From: Pedobacter sp. KBS0701
GTDB taxonomy: Bacteria > Bacteroidota > Bacteroidia > Sphingobacteriales > Sphingobacteriaceae
Direction: 5' to 3'
Length of the DNA: 64,000 nt
Assembly (NCBI RefSeq): GCF_005938645.2
Contig: NZ_CP042171.1
Coordinates: 4,650,001-4,714,000 of the forward strand
This document shows, piece after piece, positions 44,806 through 52,056 of this stretch (the stretch's first letter is position 1; every line of letters starts with the position of its first letter). The translations under genes were made by a program, and so were the position numbers. The notes under the pieces are model-generated. The model was not told the origin of the DNA. It saw only the letters and a program-made list of their open reading frames with translations, and made no database searches.

Positions 44806-44973
44806 ATTCCGATGAATAATCGGAATGGCAATACTAAATAAAACTTATCCATTGTTGTGGGTTTCAGAATAGCCCCAAAGTATTCGGGCAATTTGCGTAG
44901 AATATGCTGATAAGAATTATGATAGATTGTCTGAACACGTTGTGTGTCGTGGGTTCGAATCCCACTTCCGAGC
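44806..44973 (+). ncRNA. tRNA-like module 1: acceptor-like hairpin, long insert, canonical T-arm
   Basis: ATTCCGAT (44806-44813) and ATCGGAAT (44819-44826) form a hairpin with loop GAATA. About 120 bases later a perfect T-arm appears: GTGGG-TTCGAAT-CCCAC (44949-44965) with the standard 7-base T-loop, followed by acceptor-type TTCCGAG. ATCGGAA at 44819 could pair with this distant TTCCGA in normal tRNA order, but no ordinary D- or anticodon arm fits between. ACAC-GTT-GTGT (44935-44945) might be a variable-arm-like hairpin. Confidence 0.5.
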
Positions 44974-45013
44974 AATCGGAATAGCTCAGGGGTTAGAGTA
45001 ACAACACCAAAAT
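44949..45013 (+). ncRNA. tRNA-like module 2: T-arm, acceptor hairpin, canonical D-arm
   Basis: After the T-arm (44949-44965), TTCCGA (44966-44971) pairs with TCGGAA (44976-44981) across a GCAA tetraloop. Then come TA and a textbook D-arm, GCTC-AGGGGTTA-GAGT (44984-44999). The following ACAACACCAAAAT looks like a degenerate anticodon region of tRNA-Trp type (CCA) without a stem. The order is 3' acceptor before 5' acceptor. Reading instead from TCGGAA (44976) to the next TTCCAA (45031) gives a normal-order but truncated tRNA with a poorer acceptor stem. Confidence 0.55.
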
Positions 45014-45085
45014 GCAGGTTCGAATCCTGCTTCCAACCGTCACTTGGAATAGCAAAATGGTAATGCAATGGATTAGGGTTCCATC
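45014..45085 (+). ncRNA. tRNA-like module 3: circularly permuted cloverleaf (Gln-like arms)
   Basis: All four arms are present, in permuted order. T-arm: GCAGG-TTCGAAT-CCTGC (45014-45030). Acceptor: TTCCAA (45031-45036) pairs with TTGGAA (45044-45049), loop CCGTCAC. Then TA and a D-arm GCA-AAATGGTAA-TGC (45052-45066) with the conserved GG. Anticodon arm: ATGGA-TTAGGGT-TCCAT (45068-45084) with T33 and anticodon-position AGG. The second half resembles the 5' half of bacterial tRNA-Gln base for base. The free ends lie in the variable-loop position. It is unlikely to be a normal tRNA; a mimic or RtcB-related substrate is inferred. Confidence 0.6.
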
Positions 45086-45123
45086 TAAAAAGAAGGGCAA
45101 CTTTTCAAACCGCCCACCAGAAT

Positions 45124-45364
45124 AAGCGTTGCGCAACAGCATTTGGCTTTAGGATTTTTCGAAATCCAAAAAGCAAATCTGCATTTGCTCAGTGAGAATC
45201 AGTGCAACAAGAAGAGATTTAAAAATCAAACGGGGTTAAATCGAGAAGGAAAAATGCTCCAAGGGAGTATAAAACCGGTAAGACAAGCCTCCTTTCATTT
45301 TTGAACAAAGCTTGATAAACTTTTAATTCCGCAAAAAACAGGTAAATGTTCTTGTGCAACGCTT
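45124..45364 (+). ncRNA. 240-nt structured RNA domain closed by a 13-bp stem
   Basis: AAGCGTTGCGCAA (45124-45136) pairs with TTGTGCAACGCTT (45352-45364) over all 13 positions, one being G-U. Inside, GGATTT-TTCG-AAATCC (45152-45167) is a UUCG-capped hairpin extended by ATTTG-CTTT/AAAG-CAAAT (one bulged G) and GCA/TGC. Further helices are CTCC-AAG-GGAG (45257-45267) and AAAAATG/CATTTTT (about 45250-45256 with 45296-45302). No ORF is evident. It ends about 80 bases before the SPFH start codon. Confidence 0.55.
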
Positions 45365-45445
45365 TTAAAAGAATAAATAATCAACCATACTTATTTAAGT
45401 CCTCCCTTTTAGGAAAGGATTTAGGTAGGGCTAAAACCATAAAAC

Positions 45446-46543
45446 ATGAAAAGAGTAACCATTAACACCAATTATGTTGGATTGGTGTTTAAAAGAGGAA
45501 AATTAAAAAACGTTTTAACAGCAGGAACTTACTGGTTAGGTTTTGGCGAAAGTATGACATTATATGATATGGCTAAAGAGTACTATTACCCGGTTGCCGA
45601 ATTGGATATTTTGCTGGAAAATGCAGATTTCGTGAATTTGATTCACCTGGTAAGCGTTGCCGACAACGAATTGGCCTTGGTTTATCAAAATAAAAACTTC
45701 AAATCTGTTTTAACTGCTGGCAGACATGCCATCTGGAAAGGTTTGTCAACATATGATTTTGTTAAGGTAGACATCAGTAACATTAATATTGACGAAACAA
45801 TTGATAAAAACCTGTTGGAGAAAGCACCATTATTAAATTACATCAGGGCCTATAAGGTAGAATCTTTCGAAAAGGCCTTGTTATTTATTGATGGTAAATT
45901 TGAAAGGGTAATGGAAGCCGGAAACTATGTTTACTGGAAAAACAGTACCACCATTCAAGTTTTGAAAACCGATATGAGACAATTGAATATGGAGATTATC
46001 GGACAAGAAATCTTAACCAAAGATAAAGCACAATTGAGGGTAAACTTCAGCATTCAATATAAAGTTGATGACATCATCAAAGCCTTATTGGAAAACAAAG
46101 AATTTGAAAAACAATTGTACATCACCATGCAATTGGCATTAAGAGAATGTATTGGCTTAATGACTTTTGATGAATTGATGGAAAGCAAAGAAAAAATTGC
46201 TGAAATGGTAATGGCCATCACCTTTGATAAGGTTGATAACCTGGGTGTAAAATTGACCAACTGTGGTGTTAAAGACATTGTTTTACCAGGTGATGTTAAG
46301 GAGATTATGAACCAGGTTTTAGTTGCCGAAAAAAGGGCACAAGCTAATATCATTACCCGAAGAGAAGAAACGGCCTCGACCAGAAGTTTGTTGAATACCG
46401 CCAAATTAATGGAAGACAACAACATGTTATATAAGTTGAAAGAGATGGAATACGTAGAGAAAATCGCGGAGAAAATCAATAACATCAGTTTATCTGGCAG
46501 TGGACAAATTGTAGATCAATTGAAACAGATCTTCGTAAAATAA
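45446..46543 (+). CDS. SPFH/slipin-like protein with three N-terminal repeats
   Basis: This 365-residue protein combines an SPFH/Band-7 domain (about residues 170-320, LNMEIIGQEILTKDKAQLRV and MQLALRECIGLMTFDELMES) and a C-terminal coiled-coil-prone helix. Before it lie three copies of a short repeat: VGLVFKRGKLKNVLTAGTYW, LALVYQNKNFKSVLTAGRHA and KALLFIDGKFERVMEAGNYV. There is no N-terminal membrane segment, unusual for slipins, so it may form soluble rings or cages. It is the first gene of an operon with the HEPN and rtcB genes, and RtcB-Band-7 neighbours are known in other bacteria. Function here is inferred. Confidence 0.8.
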   Translation: MKRVTINTNYVGLVFKRGKLKNVLTAGTYWLGFGESMTLYDMAKEYYYPVAELDILLENADFVNLIHLVSVADNELALVYQNKNFKSVLTAGRHAIWKGLSTYDFVKVDISNINIDETIDKNLLEKAPLLNYIRAYKVESFEKALLFIDGKFERVMEAGNYVYWKNSTTIQVLKTDMRQLNMEIIGQEILTKDKAQLRVNFSIQYKVDDIIKALLENKEFEKQLYITMQLALRECIGLMTFDELMESKEKIAEMVMAITFDKVDNLGVKLTNCGVKDIVLPGDVKEIMNQVLVAEKRAQANIITRREETASTRSLLNTAKLMEDNNMLYKLKEMEYVEKIAEKINNISLSGSGQIVDQLKQIFVK

Positions 46544-46606
46544 ACTAAATTTAGAAACCTCTCGGTCAGGTGAATGTTGCCTGCCGGGGGATTAATTAAG
46601 AATGAA

Positions 46607-47443
46607 ATGGAAAATTATAAAAATAACGAAAATGAAATATTAAAAGCATTTGAGATATACAAAAATATTGTTTTTGCAACTGGAGTGGATTTAAGCTTTT
46701 GGAAATCTTTTATGGAACTATCTATAAATGAATATAAAAAAGGGAATGCTCAATCCGCAGAATTATTTACAGCAGGTTTTTTTGTTTACAATCTTAGCCC
46801 AATAAATAATCAGGGATCCTTAAAATCACACGAAGCAATTCGCTCAATTGGATCAAATGAATTAGAAAAGTATAAGAGTGATTTCTTTTCATGGATATCA
46901 AATCTTGTAATTTTAAAAACATATAACGCTCTTGAGATATTCATTTTGCAAGCTATTCATATAAAATATTTTAGCTCCGATAAAGATTTGATCGGAAGTA
47001 AAAAGGTAGTCGATGATGTCAATAATGAAATCAAAACATATTTAAAAGAAATTGGGGCAAATTTAGACACTAAAAACAATCGCCATATTATTCAATTCTT
47101 AAAGGCAAAGTCAACGACAATTTCTTCATTTTTAGACATCCCTGTGAGAATTGACTTAAATACAAATTGGGAAAATTTATTTGAGTTAATTTCGATATTA
47201 AGAAATGTAATCGCACACCAAGGAACTGTAATTAGCTCGGACACTCATAATGAAATTAAATCAAAAGCGAAGGACATCTTTCAACACCATTTTACTCTAG
47301 TAAAAGATGAAAATGATTATATAAACCTTCATCCAAATAATGAACAATTTTCAAACTTCCTATCATTATTTAATGATCTTTCGCTAAACATCGTAAAATT
47401 CATGTTTGATAAAGAAGACTTAAAATTCATAGGAATGAATTAA
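46607..47443 (+). CDS. HEPN-domain protein (RNxxxH)
   Basis: This 278-residue protein is all-helical. The segment ELISILRNVIAHQGTVISSD contains RNVIAH (Arg199 to His204), the RNxxxH motif of HEPN endoribonucleases, which cleave RNA to 2',3'-cyclic phosphate and 5'-OH ends. The ATG at 46607 is preferred to one eleven codons upstream, which falls in a GC-rich intergenic palindrome. Its coding sequence is visibly AT-richer than the SPFH and rtcB genes, suggesting insertion into the operon. It ends 11 bases before rtcB. Target and toxicity are unknown; a non-catalytic role is possible. Confidence 0.7.
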   Translation: MENYKNNENEILKAFEIYKNIVFATGVDLSFWKSFMELSINEYKKGNAQSAELFTAGFFVYNLSPINNQGSLKSHEAIRSIGSNELEKYKSDFFSWISNLVILKTYNALEIFILQAIHIKYFSSDKDLIGSKKVVDDVNNEIKTYLKEIGANLDTKNNRHIIQFLKAKSTTISSFLDIPVRIDLNTNWENLFELISILRNVIAHQGTVISSDTHNEIKSKAKDIFQHHFTLVKDENDYINLHPNNEQFSNFLSLFNDLSLNIVKFMFDKEDLKFIGMN

Positions 47444-47454
47444 AAAACAAAACA

Positions 47455-48879
47455 ATGAACAACAACATAACAGGTAATAACCTGATCGAAATAGGTTATA
47501 CCGAAGGAAAAATAGTAGGCCTGGCTTTAGCTATCGTGAAAGAAAATTTTGCGGATATTGAAGAAAAAGAATTATTGGCCTTATTTAAAAAAGTAAAAGA
47601 TTATCCGGAAAGTTTTTTGGATGACGAAGTATTAAACACTTTGGCCACAGCACTGATTGAAGAAGCTAATGCACCAAAAGATGAAACTATCAAACTAGTA
47701 AACAATGTGAAACCCTACGCGGTATTTGGCCCTGATTACATTGAAGAAGGCGCCAGAAATCAAATGGATATCGCCATGAAATTACCGGTTTCGGTGGCTG
47801 GCGCACTAATGCCCGATGCCCACCAGGGTTATGGTTTGCCGATTGGCGGTGTTTTGGCGACCAGAAATGCAATTATCCCGTATGGCGTAGGTGTAGATAT
47901 CGGTTGCAGAATGGCTTTGAGTATTTTCGATATCCCCGAAAAACATTATTTCGGGAAAGATGCGATGTACAAACGCGAATTGATTGCTTTTACGAAATTT
48001 GGTGCAGGTCAAAATTTTAAAGGCAGTGAAAAAGCAGATCATGAGGTTTTAGAGAATGAGGCTTTCAACAGCACTCCTTTCCTGAAAAATCTGCATGGAA
48101 AAGCCTGGGCTCAATTGGGAACCTCTGGTGGGGGTAACCACTTTGTGGAATGGGGGATTATTGATTTTGCCAAACGTGATGAAATTTTAAATATTGATAA
48201 AGGACGTTATGTGGCTTTATTAACCCACTCTGGTTCAAGAGGTTTTGGCGCTACCATTGCAGGTCATTATACCAAACTTGCTAAAGACATCTGTAAATTG
48301 CCTAAAGAGGCTGTAAATCTTGCTTACCTTGATTTAAACTCTTCTGAAGGGCAAGAATACTGGATTGCCATGAACTTAGCTGGTGATTATGCTTCTGCTT
48401 GTCATGAGGTGATCCATAAAAGGTTGACTAAAGCCATTGGTGCCAAAGTTTTGGCCAAAGTAGAAAACCATCATAATTTTGCCTGGAAAGAAATGTTTAA
48501 TGGCCAAGAAGTGATTGTTCACCGAAAAGGAGCAACACCGGCTGGCAAAGGCGTAATGGGGATTATCCCCGGTAGTATGACGGCCCCGGGATTTCTGGTT
48601 AGGGGAAAAGGCGAAATGAATGCAATTAATTCAGCATCACATGGCGCAGGTAGACAAATGAGCCGAACAAAAGCGATTCAATCGATTACGAAATCGGATA
48701 TGAAAGCTATTTTAAAGGATCACAATGTTACTTTAATTGGAGCCGGCTTAGATGAGGCGCCAATGGCTTATAAAGACATTAACAAGGTAATGGCAGCACA
48801 AACTGAACTGGTTGATATAGTGGCTAAATTTGAGCCTAAAATGGTGAGAATGGCTGATGATGGAAGCAGGGAGGATTAG
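47455..48879 (+). CDS. rtcB: RNA ligase RtcB
   Basis: This 474-residue GTP- and Mn-dependent ligase joins 2',3'-cyclic phosphate (or 3'-phosphate) and 5'-OH RNA ends, repairing cleaved tRNA or rRNA. Asp121 and His123 in MPDAHQGYGLPIGG, Cys151 in GVDIGCRM, LGTSGGGNHFVE, LLTHSGSRGFG and the HHNF segment give the metal site, and His396 in SASHGAGRQMSR is the predicted guanylylated residue. All are intact. It is the last gene of the SPFH-HEPN-rtcB unit; no RtcA, archease or RtcR is nearby. A terminator and 7-bp tandem repeats follow. Confidence 0.95.
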   Translation: MNNNITGNNLIEIGYTEGKIVGLALAIVKENFADIEEKELLALFKKVKDYPESFLDDEVLNTLATALIEEANAPKDETIKLVNNVKPYAVFGPDYIEEGARNQMDIAMKLPVSVAGALMPDAHQGYGLPIGGVLATRNAIIPYGVGVDIGCRMALSIFDIPEKHYFGKDAMYKRELIAFTKFGAGQNFKGSEKADHEVLENEAFNSTPFLKNLHGKAWAQLGTSGGGNHFVEWGIIDFAKRDEILNIDKGRYVALLTHSGSRGFGATIAGHYTKLAKDICKLPKEAVNLAYLDLNSSEGQEYWIAMNLAGDYASACHEVIHKRLTKAIGAKVLAKVENHHNFAWKEMFNGQEVIVHRKGATPAGKGVMGIIPGSMTAPGFLVRGKGEMNAINSASHGAGRQMSRTKAIQSITKSDMKAILKDHNVTLIGAGLDEAPMAYKDINKVMAAQTELVDIVAKFEPKMVRMADDGSRED

Positions 48880-48909
48880 TCCTTAGTCCTTAGTCCTTAG
48901 TCCTTAGTC
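48877..48909. repeat. Four 7-bp tandem repeats (TAGTCCT)
   Basis: TAGTCCT is repeated four times (48877-48904) plus a partial copy, beginning with the rtcB stop codon TAG itself. Because 7 is not a multiple of 3, the array places TAG stops in all three frames. Confidence 0.85.
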
Positions 48910-48922
48910 AAAATTCTAAATT

Positions 48923-48956
48923 AACCTCGTTGGTTTTAAAACCTGCGAGGTTTTTT
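48923..48956 (+). terminator. Rho-independent terminator after rtcB
   Basis: AACCTCG (48923-48929) pairs with CGAGGTT (48946-48952) and GGTTTT pairs with AAAACC inside, with a two-base mismatch, then a T-run. It is a degraded relative of the prfC terminator. The remainder of the gap to 49240 has no gene that I can see. Confidence 0.8.
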
Positions 48957-49240
48957 ATGTTTATTTCGAATAAAAAAATTAGAAAATATTGGTTCTTGCC
49001 TATTGTGCCAAAAGAAAAGAACTTCAATCCTATCGGTTTTAACCTCATAAAATACAGAAGAAAGCTTTTTAATTAATCCTAGTCGGATATTAGGATCAAA
49101 TTCAGCCTTTTATAGATGAATTGCCAATTAACTCCAATGTTTTAATAGTATTCTTTTTAAAATCACTTAAGTCATTTTTATAAAAAAGCCTGAAAATTTA
49201 ATTCTGTTTGAGAATTATGGTTTTGACGAGATAGCCTCGT

Positions 49241-50092
49241 TTAAATATTCGCATTCTGAAGCGGATAATATTTAATTACACTTTTCACTTTTTTATCTTT
49301 TGGTTTACCGGTTAGGTTGGTCACATTAATTATGTTGATATACTTTGTCGGATCTCCTGTTGATTCGAAAATAATTACTTCGGCATAATTCGTTTCGCTA
49401 TGCAAAGAAGGATGATCATTCAAGACCGTAAAATCTCTTTTACCAAGCTCATTTAAAATCTCTTCTTTATTTACAACTACAGGAATACGATTATGGATTT
49501 TACGTCTTTTCATCCACTGGTCATTTATTTCTGAGTATGGCATGCTTGCCTGGCCATTCAGAACTGCAAAAATGGCGCCCCCAAGAATAACGACAAACTC
49601 TCCAGCCCAAATAACCCATAACAATACGCCACTAATGGTACCTGTACTTTCGATGCGAAATGTACCTATTTTATTCAGATTAATAATTTCCTGAATCAAA
49701 ATATTAGGATGGGTAAAAAGGAAAAAGAAATCAGAAGCCAGAACCTTTAAATCTGCACTATCCAGATTAAAAGTAAAACCCTTATTACTGTAGGCTAAAG
49801 TATCGAAGAATACCCATTGAATATAAAAGGCGAATAGTCCACAGAAGATTGCAATGATGGTAACGATCTTTTTATTCCTGAGTTTTCCGATTCTGACACC
49901 AATATCAATGCTAAAACCTAATCCAATTCCCAAAAGCAAAGCGATAATAGCGATGAACCAAATATTGGGGATCAGCCTGCCAAGAATAATATAAAAAAGA
50001 GGCAGAATAAAAGATGCCAAAATACCGATGGCAAGTGAAGTAAGAATAGCTGATGGCGAAGCGTATCCTTGAGGCGTGTATTTGGGTTCCAT
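49241..50092 (-). CDS. Uncharacterised polytopic membrane protein
   Basis: I do not recognise this 283-residue protein. It has about five hydrophobic segments, including PSAILTSLAIGILASFILPL near residues 13-32, IIALLLGIGLGFSIDIGV and VLLWVIWAGEFVVILGGAIF near 165-184, plus a soluble C-terminal part of about 90 residues with strand-rich sequence (NYAEVIIFESTGDPTKYINI). It is alone on its strand between the convergent rtcB gene and the aminotransferase upstream. It probably sits in the inner membrane. Confidence 0.7.
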   Translation of the reverse strand: MEPKYTPQGYASPSAILTSLAIGILASFILPLFYIILGRLIPNIWFIAIIALLLGIGLGFSIDIGVRIGKLRNKKIVTIIAIFCGLFAFYIQWVFFDTLAYSNKGFTFNLDSADLKVLASDFFFLFTHPNILIQEIINLNKIGTFRIESTGTISGVLLWVIWAGEFVVILGGAIFAVLNGQASMPYSEINDQWMKRRKIHNRIPVVVNKEEILNELGKRDFTVLNDHPSLHSETNYAEVIIFESTGDPTKYINIINVTNLTGKPKDKKVKSVIKYYPLQNANI

Positions 50093-50162
50093 AAAGCGTA
50101 AAATGAGATTTTTATTTGAACACCCATCTCCCGTAATTGTTTGAATGGGTGTCCAATTTTAT

Positions 50163-51416
50163 CTATTTTAACTTGCTTAATGCTTTTTTAATCCTTGGCA
50201 ACATGTCTTTAATATCTTGTAAAGTACAAGCCCCTACTGATGCCCTGAACCAAGGCATACTGTCTTCATTTCCAAATGCAGAGAATGGAACTAAAGCTGC
50301 ACCAGCTTCTTTAATCAGATAGAAATTTACATCTGCACTGTCTTTTAAAACTTGACCATCTTCAGTTGTTTTTCCAATATAATCGATTTTGATGGTCAAA
50401 TAAATGGCACCCATCGGCTCCACCGCATCGACATTAAAACCCTCTGCTTTTAGTTCGTTAAAACCATTATAAAGTGCATTTAAGCTATCCTGGATCTTTG
50501 CTTTAAAGCTGGTTAAAAAAGTATCAACCTGTGACTTGTCGTTAAAATAGTTAGACATGGCAACCTGCTCAGCTTTTGGTGCCCAGGCACCCATGTGGCC
50601 AACCAATGCTTTCATCCTGTTGATAATATCTTCAGGACCAAAACCCCATCCTACACGCACGCCTGTTGCAGCCAGACATTTCGAACTGCCATCTACAAAA
50701 ATGGTAAATGGTCTCATTTCCGGCCTTAAAGAAACTGGATTTACATGCTCCTTACCAAAAGTTAAAAGCGAATAAATCTGATCATACATCATGTACAATG
50801 GTTTTTCATCTGCGCCACGCGAAGCATTTTCTTCTAAAACCGCATCACAGATTTCAGCCAGCGAATCTGCATCAAACATGGTTCCGGTTGGATTTAATGG
50901 CGAACATAAAGCCAATAAAGTTGCTCCTTTTAAATGCGGTTTCAATTGCGCAGCTGTTGGCATAAAATTATGCGCAGCATCTGTTTCTACAGCAATGGTT
51001 TTAGCCGAAGTTAAGTGAGAATAGTGATTATTGTTCCAGGATGGTGCAGGGAAAACCACGGTATCGCCCGGATCGATCAAAGCCAGGTAAGTAGCATAAA
51101 TCAATGGACGAGAACCTCCAGAAACCAAAATACTGTTGGTATTATATTCTAACCCGAACCTATCCTTCAATAATTCTGAAACCGTTTCGCGTAATGGCAA
51201 AACTCCGTCAGCTGGTGGATAATTGGTTTGGTTGGCATGGTAAGCATCAACGATTCCAGCCTTTAATTCGGTTGGAATCGGATAAATATTTGCATCAAAA
51301 TCACCTATGGTTAAATTAGCGATTGAAGCGCCTTTGCGTTTCATTTCATTAACCTCGTTTCCAATTTTTATAATTTCTGAACCAATTAATGAACTGGCCA
51401 ATACTGAAACTTTCAT
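50163..51416 (-). CDS. Class I/II PLP-dependent aminotransferase
   Basis: This 417-residue fold-type I aminotransferase resembles aspartate/aromatic aminotransferases of the AspC/PatA group. SGGSRPLIYATYLALIDPGD binds the cofactor phosphate, CSPLNPTGTMFD carries the conserved Asn-Pro, MMYDQIYSLL gives Asp-x-x-Tyr, and VDGSSKCLAATGVRVGWGFG holds the PLP lysine. The C-terminal arginine WFRASVGACT, which would bind the substrate carboxylate, is also present. It is cytosolic. Substrate specificity cannot be settled from sequence. Confidence 0.9.
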   Translation of the reverse strand: MKVSVLASSLIGSEIIKIGNEVNEMKRKGASIANLTIGDFDANIYPIPTELKAGIVDAYHANQTNYPPADGVLPLRETVSELLKDRFGLEYNTNSILVSGGSRPLIYATYLALIDPGDTVVFPAPSWNNNHYSHLTSAKTIAVETDAAHNFMPTAAQLKPHLKGATLLALCSPLNPTGTMFDADSLAEICDAVLEENASRGADEKPLYMMYDQIYSLLTFGKEHVNPVSLRPEMRPFTIFVDGSSKCLAATGVRVGWGFGPEDIINRMKALVGHMGAWAPKAEQVAMSNYFNDKSQVDTFLTSFKAKIQDSLNALYNGFNELKAEGFNVDAVEPMGAIYLTIKIDYIGKTTEDGQVLKDSADVNFYLIKEAGAALVPFSAFGNEDSMPWFRASVGACTLQDIKDMLPRIKKALSKLK

Positions 51417-51536
51417 CTGTTTATATTTTATTTGTAGGGTGATGAAGCTATCATGACTTATTAATTATTCCTGATGGAAAATCATGATGGTTTCATAAAT
51501 ATATATTAAAACTGCTATTAGGAGATTTATAATGCT

Positions 51537-51851
51537 TTAATTATTTTCTGAAGTTCTTGTACTTTCTTCTGATTTATCATATAGGGTAAGCATATTGATA
51601 ATGACGCCATCTGGCATATTTGAAACTAGATAAGTTATTATTCTAAATCCACCACTTTTGCCTTTACCCTTACTTTTTATGGCTAGCCTGATTTTGTACA
51701 GCCCTGCGCCCAGATCATTTCCCTGTTCAGGATTTTCCAAAAGTTTTTCTTCTAGTTCGTAGAGATCGTCTACTAAAGAAAAATGTTTCTTTTTGTAAAT
51801 TTTGGCTTTTTTGATAAAAACGGCGGAATAGATAACCTCGTTAGCCATCAA
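51537..51851 (-). CDS. RelE/ParE-family toxin
   Basis: This 104-residue protein shows the RelE/ParE pattern of small basic toxins: AVFIKKAKIYKKKHFSLVDD at the start, then GLYKIRLAIKSKGKGKSGGF followed by RIITYLV, a strand with a conserved Lys-Ser-Gly-Gly-x-Arg segment typical of Bacteroidota RelE-like toxins, and NMLTLYDKSEEST. It overlaps the upstream antitoxin by 4 bases (ATGA), so it is the downstream member of a type II module. mRNA cleavage on the ribosome is the likely activity. Confidence 0.85.
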   Translation of the reverse strand: MMANEVIYSAVFIKKAKIYKKKHFSLVDDLYELEEKLLENPEQGNDLGAGLYKIRLAIKSKGKGKSGGFRIITYLVSNMPDGVIINMLTLYDKSEESTRTSENN

Positions 51852-52036
51852 ATATCCTTTAAACCTAAATGCTTCCGTTTTCCTTGCTGCATATCCTTAA
51901 TTTCTTTTAAAGCCTGAGCAATTTCAGAAGTAATCTGACTTGTTGGTTCCGATTTAACTTTAGCACCAATTTTGCTGAGGAACTCTTTTACGAAACCTTC
52001 GTCTTTATCCTTAATTTCTATTGTTAAAGTTGTCAT
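51848..52036 (-). CDS. Antitoxin partner of the RelE/ParE toxin
   Basis: This 62-residue protein begins with a strand, MTTLTIEIKDKDEGFVKEFL, and ends in a charged helix (EIAQALKEIKDMQQGKRKHL), the typical shape of Bacteroidota antitoxins that accompany RelE-like toxins. It precedes the toxin gene and overlaps it by 4 bases. It lies 20 bases downstream of argH on the same strand and may be co-transcribed with the arginine cluster. Confidence 0.75.
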   Translation of the reverse strand: MTTLTIEIKDKDEGFVKEFLSKIGAKVKSEPTSQITSEIAQALKEIKDMQQGKRKHLGLKDI

Positions 52037-52056
52037 AATTACAAAATTAGCAAAAT

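Noticed and set aside
44949..45030. Integration (att) sites at the duplicated T-arm sequences
   Set aside because: No integrase gene or matching direct repeat was seen around the locus; the shared bases are those of every T-arm.
44976..45037. Ordinary tRNA gene in normal order
   Set aside because: There is no anticodon stem, the acceptor has a mismatch and only about 63 bases are available; it cannot be a functional canonical tRNA.
44513..45068. Minus-strand ORFs of 85 and 120 codons in the RNA region
   Set aside because: They run antisense through the tRNA-like arms (giving GSGIRTHD, the usual false translation of antisense tRNA) and have no family resemblance.
46574..46606. Upstream start of the HEPN gene (MLPAGGLIKNE)
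   Set aside because: These codons fall in a GC-rich intergenic stretch unlike the rest of the gene; the ATG at 46607 begins the typical composition.
48877..48909. CRISPR-like array
   Set aside because: Units are 7 bases with no spacers; no repeat-spacer structure or cas gene is present anywhere in the window.
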